In this document: one piece after another, positions 8,078 to 15,631 of the stretch
How the letters are laid out: every line of letters starts with the position of its first letter
Numbering within the stretch: position 1 is the stretch's first letter
Notes under the pieces: generated by a model
The model's database searches: none
What the model was told of the DNA's origin: nothing
The model's input: only the letters and a program-made list of their open reading frames with translations
DNA from: Clostridiales bacterium
GTDB lineage: Bacteria > Bacillota > Clostridia > Oscillospirales > Oscillospiraceae
NCBI GenBank assembly: GCA_019421975.1
Contig: JAHZEE010000014.1
Location: forward strand, 1-15,631
Direction of reading: 5' to 3'
DNA length: 15,631 nucleotides
Program-made: the position numbers and the translations under genes

Positions 8078-8687
8078 ATTTTTCCTCCAATTTTGCTTCC
8101 AGCTCCGCAATTTTATTTTCCAGCAGTTCCATCCGGTCCATCACCGGGTCCGGGGTGTGTACATGATCCAGCTTCTCGCCGCCCTGCCGGACAATTCGTC
8201 CCGGCACGCCTACCACCGTACAGAACGGCGGTACCTCCCGCAGCACCACGGAATTGGCCGCAATGCGGGAATTGTCCCCCACCTTGAACGGTCCGAGCAC
8301 CTTGGCGCCGCAGCCGACCATGATATTATTGCCCAAAGTCGGGTGGCGCTTGCCGGTGTCCTTTCCTGTGCCGCCCAGTGTCACGCCCTGATAGAGCAGG
8401 CAGTCGTCTCCCACCTCCGCAGTGGCGCCGATCACAATGCCGGTCCCATGGTCGATCACAAACCGGCGTCCGATTTTGGCGGCTGGGTGAATCTCCACAC
8501 CGGTAAAAAACTTTGTCAGCTGCGAGATCAGCCGCGCCAAAAAGTGCAGGTGGCGCTGCCACAGCCAGTGGGCGATCCGATACCAGAAGGTCGCATGAAA
8601 TCCATTGTAGAGCAGAATAATCTCCAGGGCATTTCTCGCCGCAGGATCGGTTCGCTTGTACGCTTCAATGGTCTCTCGAAGATACAT
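8064..8687 (-). CDS. cysE: Serine O-acetyltransferase
   Basis: Encodes 207 residues, the short form common in Firmicutes. It acetylates L-serine with acetyl-CoA to give O-acetylserine, the precursor used by cysteine synthase. The N-terminal helical part includes the DPAARNALEIILLYNGFHA stretch; the left-handed beta-helix follows, with IDHGTGIVIGATAEVGDD (catalytic Asp-His), GVTLGGTGKDTGKRHP and hexapeptide repeats, ending in VVGVPGRIV. A short charged helical tail (about residues 185-207, KIAELEAKLEEK) follows. The ATG at 8687 has GGAGGAGAG ahead of it; an upstream in-frame codon at 8768 lies inside the T-box and would add 27 unrelated residues. It precedes cysS, so supply and use of cysteine are controlled together. 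Confidence 0.97.
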   Translation of the reverse strand: MYLRETIEAYKRTDPAARNALEIILLYNGFHATFWYRIAHWLWQRHLHFLARLISQLTKFFTGVEIHPAAKIGRRFVIDHGTGIVIGATAEVGDDCLLYQGVTLGGTGKDTGKRHPTLGNNIMVGCGAKVLGPFKVGDNSRIAANSVVLREVPPFCTVVGVPGRIVRQGGEKLDHVHTPDPVMDRMELLENKIAELEAKLEEKYETL

Positions 8688-8705
8688 TTTTGGCTCTCCT
8701 CCAAA

Positions 8706-8742
8706 TAAAAATCCCGCCCCTTGCCATTCGACAAGAGGCGGG
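8706..8742 (-). terminator. T-box regulated intrinsic terminator
   Basis: Arms CCCGCCTCTTGTC (8742-8730) and GGCAAGGGGCGGG (8725-8713) form a 13-bp stem with two G-U pairs and a GAAT loop, followed by TTTTT. The 5' arm lies next to the T-box sequence, as needed for the alternative antiterminator fold. Confidence 0.9.
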
Positions 8743-8928
8743 CAAAATGCTCGCGGTTCCACTCTCATTTCTCACTCCGGCCTTGACGCGGCCAACGGGG
8801 TCTCCCCTCGCTCCCGAACGCACTTCCCAAAAGGCCTTGGCTGTCTCCGCTTTCAGCCGGTGGCGGAAACTCTCTTTTGCCGGTCCCTGTTTGGTACTCT
8901 TTTCGATCAACGCGATATTCAGTTCATT
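8706..8928 (-). ncRNA. T-box riboswitch leader (tRNA-Cys responsive) of cysE-cysS
   Basis: The leader carries the conserved T-box sequence GAGTGGAACCGCG (8764-8752), an AGAGAG element of Stem I near 8870, and a terminator just before the cysE ribosome-binding site. On the 3' side of the presumed specifier loop lies GAAGTGCGTT, with TGC (Cys) at 8822-8820, matching the cysteine genes downstream. By the known mechanism, uncharged tRNA-Cys pairs its anticodon with the specifier and its acceptor end with the T-box bulge, stabilising the antiterminator. The UGC assignment is by position and context; the usual following A is a G here. The 5' end is the start site predicted from the promoter. Confidence 0.92.
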
Positions 8929-8934
8929 GCCAGT

Positions 8935-8963
8935 ATATTAGCAAAGAAAGCAAAAGGTGTCAA
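8935..8963 (-). promoter_or_regulatory. Promoter of the T-box/cysE-cysS unit
   Basis: TTGACA (8963-8958), a 17-base spacer and TAATAT (8940-8935) on the minus strand form a near-consensus promoter. The -35 box covers the TGA stop codon of pgsA, so the two units are packed with no gap. No terminator is visible after pgsA; read-through would enter the T-box. Confidence 0.85.
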
Positions 8964-9475
8964 CCCTTCTTCCAAAGGACAGACCAGTTTTTGATGAAAT
9001 ACTCCGCCCCCGAGTAGAGCGTCACCAGCGTAATCACGATGGAAACCACCCAATCCAGCGTCTGGCTTGTAAACAGAATCATGGCGCACAGCCCCACCAT
9101 CGTGGACGCCGTCTTGACCTTGCCGGACCAGCCGGCGGCGATCACATTTCCATTTGCCGCCGCAATCATCCGCAGGCCGGAGACCGCAAATTCCCGCGTG
9201 AGCACCAGCATGACCACCCACGCCGGCATTCTGCCCCACTGGACAAAGATGAGCATGGCTGAAATCACCAGCAGCTTGTCCGCCAGCGGATCCAGGAATT
9301 TTCCGAAGTCGCTGACCTGATTGTAGTGCCGGGCGATATAGCCGTCGACAAAGTCCGTGGCGCTCGCCACAATAAACACAATCAGGGCCGCCACATTCTG
9401 GTGCAGCAGCAACAGCGCCATAAAGACCGGAATCAGCGCCACGCGCGCCAGCGTAATTTTGCTTGCAGTCGTCAT
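8960..9475 (-). CDS. pgsA: CDP-diacylglycerol--glycerol-3-phosphate 3-phosphatidyltransferase
   Basis: Encodes a 171-residue integral membrane enzyme that makes phosphatidylglycerol phosphate from CDP-diacylglycerol and glycerol 3-phosphate, the committed step to phosphatidylglycerol. The CDP-alcohol phosphatidyltransferase signature D-G-x2-A-R-x8-G-x3-D-x3-D is complete, from DGYIAR to FLDPLADK (about residues 43-67), and several hydrophobic segments follow. The ATG at 9475 has GGAGGAAG upstream and overlaps the rimO stop in an ATGA arrangement (4 bases). In many Firmicutes pgsA lies near rimO and recA, as here. Confidence 0.96.
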   Translation of the reverse strand: MTTASKITLARVALIPVFMALLLLHQNVAALIVFIVASATDFVDGYIARHYNQVSDFGKFLDPLADKLLVISAMLIFVQWGRMPAWVVMLVLTREFAVSGLRMIAAANGNVIAAGWSGKVKTASTMVGLCAMILFTSQTLDWVVSIVITLVTLYSGAEYFIKNWSVLWKKG

Positions 9476-10803
9476 TGTTCTTCCTCCACCACATGGCCGA
9501 TCAGCTCGCCGTCCGCCGCCCGGTCCATCTTCACCCGGTAAAAGCCGCCCAATTGCGCTCCCTGCGGCGCGTCAAACAGCACCCGTCCGTCGATGTCCGG
9601 GGACTCAGCATAGGTTCTGCCAAAATAGAGCTCCAGCTCCGGATCATAGCCCTCGCAGACTGTCTCCAGCACCCGTCCAATCTGCCGCTCGCAGAATTCA
9701 TCCATGACGCGCGACTGCAGCTCCATGAGCACCTCCGCCCGCCGCTGGGCCGTCTCCCCATCGGGATATTCCATCGCGGCCGCCGGCGTTCCCTCCTCCG
9801 GACAGAAGGCGAATGCGCCGACCCGCTCCAGCTTGTGGCGCCGCAGGAACTGACACAGCTCCTCAAACTCCGCCTCTCCCTCTCCGGGCAGGCCCGTAAT
9901 CAGGCTTGTGCGGACCACAAGGTCCGGAATCCGCGCCCTGAGGCCCTCAAAGAGCGCCTCCAGCTCCGCCTTGGTGCCGCGCCGGTTCATGCGCTTTAAA
10001 ATACCATCATTGCAGTGCTGAATGGGCAGATCCAGATAGTGCAGCACCTTGGGCTCCGTTGCGATGACCTCCACCAGCTCCTCTGTGATCTCGTCCGGAT
10101 AGAGGTAGTGCAGCCGGATCCAGCGGAATCCCTCGATTTCACACAGCCTCCGCACCAGCTCCGGCAGGCGCTTTTCTCCGTACAGGTCCACGCCGTACCG
10201 ACTGGTGTCCTGCGCCACGACGATCAGCTCCCGGACGCCGTCTGCGGCCAGGCGGCGCGCCTCCGTCAGAAGATCCTCCATCTTCCGGGAGCGGTAATGC
10301 CCCCGCAGGGACGGAATCACACAGTAGCTGCACCGGTTGTCGCAGCCCTCTGCAATCTTTAAGTAGGCAAAGTGCGGCGGCGTGGCAAGTACCCGATCCA
10401 CCTCCGGGATGGCCGCGTCGATGTCCCCAAAGCGCTCGACCTGCTCGCCCTGCAGAACAGCCCGGACCGCATCTACAATGTCAAAATAGCTGCCGCATCC
10501 CAGCACCCCGTCTACCTCCGGCATCTCCTGCCGGATCTGTGCCTGGTACCGCTCCGACAGGCAGCCGGTCACCACGATTTTTCCGACCCGGCCCGCCTCC
10601 TTCTGCGCCGCCGTCTGCAGGATATTCGCAATGGCCTCGGCCTTCGCCGAGTCAATGAAGCCGCAGGTGTTGATGACCACCACATCGGCCCCATCTGTTT
10701 CGCCCGTCACACTGTACCCTGCCTGTTGGAGCAGATACATCATCTGCTCTGCATTGACCTGGTTTTTTGCACAGCCCAGCGAAATCATTCCCACTGTTGC
10801 CAT
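9472..10803 (-). CDS. rimO: Ribosomal protein S12 methylthiotransferase RimO
   Basis: Encodes 443 residues, a typical length. This radical-SAM enzyme adds a methylthio group to the conserved aspartate of ribosomal protein S12. The N-terminal UPF0004 domain has the SLGCAKNQVNAE start with its cluster cysteine, plus NTCGF and TGCLSERY; the radical-SAM cluster motif is CDNRCSYC (CxxxCxxC), and a TRAM domain closes the protein (roughly the last 65 residues). SLGCAKNQVNAE and VINTCGFID favour RimO over the related MiaB/MtaB. The ATG at 10803 ([14 protein letters not shown]) has GGAGG ten bases upstream; an in-frame alternative at 10857 lies deep in recX and adds 18 residues rich in Gly/Arg. The start overlaps recX by 19 bases. 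Confidence 0.96.
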   Translation of the reverse strand: MATVGMISLGCAKNQVNAEQMMYLLQQAGYSVTGETDGADVVVINTCGFIDSAKAEAIANILQTAAQKEAGRVGKIVVTGCLSERYQAQIRQEMPEVDGVLGCGSYFDIVDAVRAVLQGEQVERFGDIDAAIPEVDRVLATPPHFAYLKIAEGCDNRCSYCVIPSLRGHYRSRKMEDLLTEARRLAADGVRELIVVAQDTSRYGVDLYGEKRLPELVRRLCEIEGFRWIRLHYLYPDEITEELVEVIATEPKVLHYLDLPIQHCNDGILKRMNRRGTKAELEALFEGLRARIPDLVVRTSLITGLPGEGEAEFEELCQFLRRHKLERVGAFAFCPEEGTPAAAMEYPDGETAQRRAEVLMELQSRVMDEFCERQIGRVLETVCEGYDPELELYFGRTYAESPDIDGRVLFDAPQGAQLGGFYRVKMDRAADGELIGHVVEEEQ

Positions 10804-11438
10804 TCGTCTGATTCCTCCGCCCCATCGTCTGCGATTCCCTCCCGGTACCGCTGCCACGCCGCCTGGATATCGCTCCAGCGGTGGCCGCGCCGGTAGAGGG
10901 CATCTGTCACTTTTTTCCGCATCTTCTCATCCGGCCAGCTCCCCCGCAGCTTCTGCTGCAAAAAGCGGTCGATGGCGCCGTCCGGTTCCGGCAGCGCGGC
11001 GAGCGCCTGTTCCCAGAGCGCCCGGGGAATCCCCTTCTGCTGCAGCTCCTGTCGGATCCGTGCGCGGCCATAGCCCTTGGCCGCCGCTTTCTGCACCAAA
11101 AAACGCGCCGTCTTTTCGTCGTCCAATGCGCCGAGCTCCCCCAGCCAGGCGGCCGCTTCTGCCGCTGCCGCAGGGGTCTGTCCCTTCTGTACCAGCCGGC
11201 GCTGCAGCTCCCGCTGCGACACATTGGCGGCCGCCACAATCCGCACGGCCCGCAGCCTCGTCTGGGCCAGCTCATTTTGCTCCACAATCCGTTCCATCAT
11301 GGCTTCATCCACTTCCATGGAACGGAAAAGGCCCAGATCCGGCACCAGAGTGGCCACGATCCGCAGCTTCGTCCCGTCGTCAAACAGCAGATCCAGCTTG
11401 TCCGGATTGCGCGTCTGCCGGATGGCCTCAATCCGCAT
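10785..11438 (-). CDS. recX: Regulatory protein RecX
   Basis: Encodes 217 residues. RecX binds RecA filaments and limits strand exchange. The sequence shows the expected three-helix repeat organisation: [51 protein letters not shown] and [22 protein letters not shown], in order. The ATG at 11438 (MRIEAIRQ) lies inside the end of recA, with an 11-base overlap and no clear ribosome-binding site, so translation is probably coupled to recA; a TTG two codons earlier is possible. The gene ends 19 bases into rimO. Confidence 0.93.
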   Translation of the reverse strand: MRIEAIRQTRNPDKLDLLFDDGTKLRIVATLVPDLGLFRSMEVDEAMMERIVEQNELAQTRLRAVRIVAAANVSQRELQRRLVQKGQTPAAAAEAAAWLGELGALDDEKTARFLVQKAAAKGYGRARIRQELQQKGIPRALWEQALAALPEPDGAIDRFLQQKLRGSWPDEKMRKKVTDALYRRGHRWSDIQAAWQRYREGIADDGAEESDEWQQWE

Positions 11439-12534
11439 CGTCAAAGTCGTCTGCGTTCACATCGACGCCGGGGCCCGCCGGCGCAGCCGCTGTCTTGGCG
11501 GCCGCGCGGCCCTCCATCAGCTTGGTCCGGATCTGCGCCTCCATGGAGTCTGCCAGCTCCGGGTTGTCCCTCAGGTACTGCTTGGCGTTGTCGCGGCCCT
11601 GGCCGATCCGCTCCTCCCCGATGGAGAACCAGCTGCCCGATTTCTGAATCAGGCCCATCTCCACGCCCAGGTCCAGGATCTCGCCGGTCTTGGAGATTCC
11701 CTCTCCGTACATGATGTCGAAATACGCCTCTTTGAACGGAGGCGCCACCTTATTTTTGATCACCTTGGCGCGGGTCCGGTTTCCGATCAGCTCCGTGCCG
11801 TTTTTGATCGCCTCAACCCGGCGGATGTCCAGCCGGACAGAGGCGTAGAACTTCAGTGCGTTTCCGCCCGTGGTGGTCTCCGGATTTCCGTACATCACGC
11901 CGATCTTCATACGGATCTGGTTGATAAAAATGACCACACAGTTGGTCTTGGCGATGGAACCCGCCAGCTTCCGCAGGGCCTGGCTCATGAGGCGGGCCAG
12001 CAGTCCGACGTGGGAGTCGCCCATATCCCCTTCAATTTCCGCCCTGGGCGTCAGGGCGGCCACCGAATCGACGACCACCGCGTCCACTGCGCCGGAGCGG
12101 ACCAGGGCGTCTGTGATCTCCAGCGCCTGCTCTCCGGTGTCCGGCTGGGAGACCAGCATGGCGTCGATGTCCACCCCGAGGGCCGCGGCATAGTCCGGAT
12201 CGAGCGCATGCTCGGCGTCCACGAACGCCACCTCGCCGCCCATCTTCTGGGCAGAGGCCAGGATGTGCAGCGCCAGCGTGGTCTTGCCGGAGGACTCCGG
12301 GCCGTAGATCTCAATGATTCTGCCGCGGGGGACGCCGCCGATGCCCAGCGCCGCATCCAGCGCCAGCGAGCCTGTGGGAATCGCGTCCACCTGCATCTCC
12401 GGCTTGTCGCCCAGGCGCATCACCGCGCCCTTTCCATAGTTCTTCTCAATCTGTGAGAGCGCTGTCTCCAGCGCCTTTTTCTTGTCGCTGGCCGGTGCCG
12501 GCGCCTCATAGGTTCCCTTTTTCCGATCCGCCAT
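11428..12534 (-). CDS. recA: Recombinase RecA
   Basis: Encodes 368 residues, slightly longer than E. coli RecA, with an Ala/Asp-rich C-terminal tail ([10 protein letters not shown]). RecA is the ATP-dependent strand-exchange protein of homologous repair and the co-protease of the SOS response. Walker A is GPESSGKTT (about residues 79-87), Walker B is [12 protein letters not shown], and the ATPase/DNA-binding loops [21 protein letters not shown] are present. The ATG at 12534 shares one base with the prmC stop, with GGGAGG upstream. There is no gap for a dedicated promoter, and I see no LexA-type GAACnnnnGTTC box close by, so expression seems to depend on an upstream promoter. Confidence 0.98.
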   Translation of the reverse strand: MADRKKGTYEAPAPASDKKKALETALSQIEKNYGKGAVMRLGDKPEMQVDAIPTGSLALDAALGIGGVPRGRIIEIYGPESSGKTTLALHILASAQKMGGEVAFVDAEHALDPDYAAALGVDIDAMLVSQPDTGEQALEITDALVRSGAVDAVVVDSVAALTPRAEIEGDMGDSHVGLLARLMSQALRKLAGSIAKTNCVVIFINQIRMKIGVMYGNPETTTGGNALKFYASVRLDIRRVEAIKNGTELIGNRTRAKVIKNKVAPPFKEAYFDIMYGEGISKTGEILDLGVEMGLIQKSGSWFSIGEERIGQGRDNAKQYLRDNPELADSMEAQIRTKLMEGRAAAKTAAAPAGPGVDVNADDFDDAD

Positions 12535-13409
12535 TATTCCATATCCTCCCGTTGATCGCGGGCAAGCACCGCCCGCATAATTCCCCCGGCGTCCTCCGCC
12601 GTCTGAACAATCTCAAATTGGTTTGCCGTCAGGATCTCGCAGACGGCGTCCAGCTGTCCCATGCCAAACTCAAAGCAGAGATATCCGCCCGGCTTGAGCG
12701 CCGGCTGGAAATTCTGCACAATGGCTCTGTAGAAGTCCAATCCATCCTCGCCGCCGTCCAGTGCCATGGCCGGCTCAAACGCCCGCACGGACCGGGGCAG
12801 CGTCTGCATCTCGGCCCGGGTCACATAGGGCGGATTGGAGACGATCAGGTCGAACTGCCCCAAAAATGGGGCCGCGGGCTGAAGCGCGTCCACTGCCACA
12901 CAGCTGACCCGGCCGCCCAGGCCCTGATCCTGCACATTTTTTCTCGCGATCTTCAGGGCCGCCTGGGACTTCTCCGCCAGCGTCACCCGCGCGTCCTTCA
13001 CCCGGTGGGCGATCGCCAGTCCAATGCAGCCGCTGCCCGCGCACAGATCCATAATTCTGGGGTTCTGGTCCAAAAACAGCGCTCGCTTCATCGCAAGCTC
13101 CGTCACCGCCATGGTGTCATCCCGCGGAATGAGCACATCCGGTGTGACCGTCAGCGTCATACCGGCAAAATCCCACTCCCCCAGCAGATAGGCCAGCGGC
13201 TCTCCCGCCTGATAGCGGGCCACATCGGCGCTGAGCCTCTGATCGATCTCCTCGGACGCGTAGAGATCCCGGTCCCGCAGCATCTGCTCCGGCGTCTTGC
13301 CGGACGCCCGGCACAGAAGCTGCCGCGCCACCAGCGCCGCGCCGTCACCAGCGCTGTCCAAAAGCTGTTTTCTGGCATCCAGATAGAGATCTGAATACTT
13401 CTTTACCAC
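12534..13409 (-). CDS. prmC: Peptide chain release factor N5-glutamine methyltransferase PrmC
   Basis: Encodes 291 residues. It methylates the glutamine of the GGQ motif in release factors RF1/RF2 using S-adenosylmethionine. The N-terminal helical domain ends with [17 protein letters not shown]; the SAM-binding core shows [16 protein letters not shown] (motif I) and VSNPPYVT (the NPPY catalytic motif). The usual IPRPDTE segment reads IPRDDTM here, a substitution to note, though the catalytic NPPY is intact. The start is GTG at 13409, overlapping the DUF1385 stop by 7 bases, with GAGGG upstream. In many clostridia prfA follows prmC; here recA follows instead. Confidence 0.95.
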   Translation of the reverse strand: MVKKYSDLYLDARKQLLDSAGDGAALVARQLLCRASGKTPEQMLRDRDLYASEEIDQRLSADVARYQAGEPLAYLLGEWDFAGMTLTVTPDVLIPRDDTMAVTELAMKRALFLDQNPRIMDLCAGSGCIGLAIAHRVKDARVTLAEKSQAALKIARKNVQDQGLGGRVSCVAVDALQPAAPFLGQFDLIVSNPPYVTRAEMQTLPRSVRAFEPAMALDGGEDGLDFYRAIVQNFQPALKPGGYLCFEFGMGQLDAVCEILTANQFEIVQTAEDAGGIMRAVLARDQREDME

Positions 13410-14356
13410 TTGTCTGCACCCTCTCGCGCGGGAATCACCAGCTTGATGGACTCAATTCCCACCTCAATCATGGAGTCGTCCGGCTCGTTGGTTGTAAAGT
13501 TCTGCAGCCACATGCCGGGCGCTGTGATCATTCTGGTAAACCAGTTGTCATGCCGGCCCACAAACCGATTGATCTCATAGCTCACCGCCACCACCGGCAG
13601 CAGCAGCAGCAGGTGCAGCGCCATCCGCAGCAGCGTGTTGGGCGTCTGTATGACCGCGCCCAACAGGATGCTGATGAAGATCACCACAAACAAAAAGCTG
13701 GTGCCGCACCGCGGGTGCAGGCGTGTCATGGGCCGCACATTTTCGACCGTCAGCGGCAATCCCGCCTCATAGCACCGAATGGTCTTGTGCTCCGCGCCGT
13801 GATAGGAAAAAATCCGCCGCATGTCCTTCATTTTGGAGATTCCAATTAAATAGGCCAGGAAAATCCCGATTTTTACCAGGCCCTCCAGCAGATTCCGCAG
13901 CCAGATGATCTCCCGGACCCCCGGAATCAGGCCCACAAGGAAGGTCGGCAGCAGGAAAAACAGTCCCACGGAAAACGCCGCGCCCAGCAGCACTGCCACA
14001 TAGACCGCCACCTGCTCCAGCTTTTCCGACGGAATGTGCTTTTCCAGCCATCGATCCAGCTTGCCCGGCTCTGTCTGCTCATCGTCCGGGAAATAGTTGG
14101 CCGAAAACATCAGCGCCTTGACGCCGCACACCATGGACGCGCCAAAGTTCACAACGCCGCGGATCAGCGGCCAACCAAAGATGGGATTGCGGTCCTTGTT
14201 GGTCTTGATGGGCTCCACCTTGGTCACCAGGCCGTCCTTGCTGCGCACCACGATGGCCTGCTTCTCCGGCCCTCTCATATAGATTCCCTCGATCAGCGCC
14301 TGCCCGCCGATCATGGTTTTGAACTTCTCCTGGCAGGGGGTATTGTTTTGTTTCAT
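13403..14356 (-). CDS. DUF1385 family membrane protein (YqhQ-like)
   Basis: Encodes 317 residues. The family is recognised by MIGGQALIEGIYMRGP at the N-terminus, FSYHGAEHKTIRCYEAG in the middle and HPRCGTSFLFVV, all conserved in DUF1385 proteins. Four or so hydrophobic segments (about 117-143, 158-176, 219-242, 245-262) place it in the membrane. Its biochemical role is not established; conserved His, Glu and Cys residues in the central motif could bind metal, which is speculation. The family often lies beside prmC in Firmicutes. The ATG at 14356 follows the kinase stop by 14 bases, with AAAGG upstream. Confidence 0.92.
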   Translation of the reverse strand: MKQNNTPCQEKFKTMIGGQALIEGIYMRGPEKQAIVVRSKDGLVTKVEPIKTNKDRNPIFGWPLIRGVVNFGASMVCGVKALMFSANYFPDDEQTEPGKLDRWLEKHIPSEKLEQVAVYVAVLLGAAFSVGLFFLLPTFLVGLIPGVREIIWLRNLLEGLVKIGIFLAYLIGISKMKDMRRIFSYHGAEHKTIRCYEAGLPLTVENVRPMTRLHPRCGTSFLFVVIFISILLGAVIQTPNTLLRMALHLLLLLPVVAVSYEINRFVGRHDNWFTRMITAPGMWLQNFTTNEPDDSMIEVGIESIKLVIPAREGADKW

Positions 14357-14370
14357 TTGGTCTTGCCTTT

Positions 14371-15631
14371 CTAATCCGTTGCAATTGGAAGCCGCACCGT
14401 TACAATCGTGCCGCCGCCCTCAGCATTTCCAACCGTCAGCGTGCCGCCGTGCATTGTGACAATCTCGTCGCAGACCGCCAGTCCAATGCCGCTGCCGCGG
14501 GCCTTTGAGCTTCCCTTGTAAAATTTCAATTTGACATGCGGCAGCTCCGCCTCCGGGATTCCCGGGCCAAAATCTCGAATCTGGATCACGACCTCGTCTG
14601 TCTCCATATGAATGGATGCCGTGATCTTTCCACCCTCACCTCCATGCTTTGCAGCGTTGTCCAAAATATTGAGAAATACCTGCCGCATTCTGGAGGGGTC
14701 ACAGGGGATCTCCGGAATCTCCTCGTCGTTGTACAGATATTCCAGATCGATGCCCTCCTGCCGCAAGCGGCTTCCATACATAAACACCGTCTCTTCAAAC
14801 TCCGCGCGCAGATCGCACAGCTCCACATTGAGTGTAAAGCGCCCGTCCTGCAGGCGGGTAAACTCCAGCAGTTCCTCGACCATACGGGTGAGCCGCCGGC
14901 TCTCTTCAGAATGGTCGCGATGCCGCGCCGGGCCTCCTGCTGGTCCATTGTCTCTGCCGAAATCAGCGTCTCGCCCCAGCCCGTGATGGCCGTCAGCGGC
15001 GTCCGCAGTTCATGGGAGACCGATGAGATAAACTCTGTCTGCGTCTTTTCATTCTGCCCGATTTTGATGGACATGTCGTTGATTGCGTCCGCCAGTTCAC
15101 CGATTTCATCATCGTACTTTTTCTGGATCTGGACGCCATAGCTGCCGGAGGCGATCCGTTTGGCCATCGAGGTGATCTCCTGCACAGGCCCGACAATGGA
15201 GCGAATAAAGTACTTTCCGTTGAACAGCACCAGCAGCAGCAAAAGCAGTCCAATACCGGCCGAGATCACCACACAGAGGAACACCTGCCGGTCCATCTGG
15301 CGCAGGCCTGTCACATAGCGCAGCACGCCAATGACCTCTCCATTGGTGTAGATCATCGGGCTGGAGACCGCCATAATATGCTCCCCCGTCTGCGGATCCG
15401 TGCCGGTAAAGACCGCAATCTCCTTGGTCTCCACCGCTTTTTGGATGTCCGTCGTCTGCGGCGCGCGGCCGGCCCACTGTCCATAGGAGGAGGCAATAAT
15501 CTGTCCGTTGGTCCTAACAAACTGCAGCTCCAGTGTGTTCTTCTCCTCAAAGGTCTGGGCATAGGTGATACAGGACTGATAGTAGTCGTTGTAGCTCTGG
15601 CTGATGTAGTTTCTGAAGAAGTCTGTAGTGG
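14371..15631 (-). pseudogene. Sensor histidine kinase, frameshifted and truncated by the window edge
   Basis: The N-terminus lies beyond 15631. In order from the edge: part of an extracellular sensor region (TDFFRNYISQSYNDYYQ onward, with a PAS/Cache-like NGQIIASS and TNGEVIGVLRYVTGL), one membrane helix (about 15287-15219), a HAMP linker (IVGPVQEITSMAKRIASG), the HisKA box SSVSHELRTPLTAI with its phospho-His at 15014-15012, then HATPase_c with N box NILDNAAKHG, DFGPGIP and GSGIGLAV. The first part is read in one frame as far as AAG at 14906-14904; from there the kinase reading continues in another frame, and restoring one G gives a seamless LKESRRLTRMVEELLEF. It is thus a single kinase gene broken between HisKA and the ATPase domain, either a real mutation or a sequencing error. 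An intact gene would be a two-component sensor; no response regulator is in view. The C-terminal part alone is open from ATG 14883 to 14371 (170 codons). Confidence 0.9.
14903..14904 (-). other. Single-base deletion (frameshift site) in the histidine kinase
   Basis: On the minus strand the sequence is CTGAAGAGAGCC where CTGAAGGAGAGCC would keep the HisKA dimer helix in frame into RRLTRMVEELL. The missing base is one G in a GG pair, a typical place for indels. No slippery heptamer or downstream structure suggesting programmed frameshifting was noticed. Confidence 0.8.

Noticed and set aside
8078..8110. N-terminal extension of cysS to 8110
   Set aside because: The family starts with MRLYNTMT, and GGAGG sits just before the ATG at 8077; the extra 11 residues are the cysE reading overlap.
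7193..8287. Plus-strand frame of 364 codons opposite cysS and cysE
   Set aside because: Antisense to two well-conserved genes, with no ribosome-binding site or recognisable family.
8688..8768. N-terminal extension of cysE to 8768
   Set aside because: It would be encoded by the T-box and its terminator; the ATG at 8687 has a strong ribosome-binding site.
10804..10857. N-terminal extension of rimO to 10857
   Set aside because: It lies inside recX, is unlike RimO N-termini, and the ATG at 10803 has its own GGAGG.

Overview
The window reads as chromosome of a GC-rich Firmicute, most likely a gut clostridium of the Oscillospiraceae type (Oscillibacter/Flavonifractor-like). I infer this from strong AGGAGG ribosome-binding sites, a T-box riboswitch ahead of cysE-cysS, the DUF1385-prmC neighbourhood, a NEAT/GLUG surface protein and high GC content. 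Genus is not provable from the sequence alone. Every gene I can support lies on the minus strand, so the window is transcribed from right to left.

Right part (about 15631 to 8960) is a tightly packed housekeeping cluster: a sensor histidine kinase (cut by the window edge and broken by a one-base frameshift), a DUF1385 membrane protein, prmC (release-factor methylation), recA, recX (RecA modulator), rimO (ribosomal protein S12 methylthiolation) and pgsA (phosphatidylglycerol phosphate synthase). From DUF1385 to pgsA every junction overlaps by 1 to 19 bases, so co-transcription and translational coupling are very likely.

Middle part (about 8963 to 6562) is a cysteine unit. A consensus promoter, whose -35 box covers the pgsA stop codon, drives a T-box leader with a UGC (Cys) candidate specifier and an intrinsic terminator. 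This is followed by cysE (serine acetyltransferase) and cysS (cysteinyl-tRNA synthetase), which overlap by 14 bases, and then a strong intrinsic terminator. Cysteine synthesis and charging would both rise when uncharged tRNA-Cys accumulates.

Left part (6550 to 1) is the accessory region: one giant secreted protein of more than 2052 residues whose C-terminus lies outside the window. It has a signal peptide, an acidic linker, seven bacterial-repeat modules of the MPxxxVTV type, two GLUG beta-solenoid blocks, two NEAT-like domains (one with an EF-hand-like calcium loop), a FIVAR-like helical module and a recognisable NEAT (haem-binding family) domain. Its roughly 400-base leader is unusually rich in signals: a consensus promoter, two copies of one palindromic operator-like element, two perfect abutting palindromes, a weak terminator-like hairpin and a 12-codon leader ORF with its own ribosome-binding site. 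The NEAT domain plus twin palindromes suggest a haem/iron acquisition protein under metal-responsive repression; that functional link is inference.
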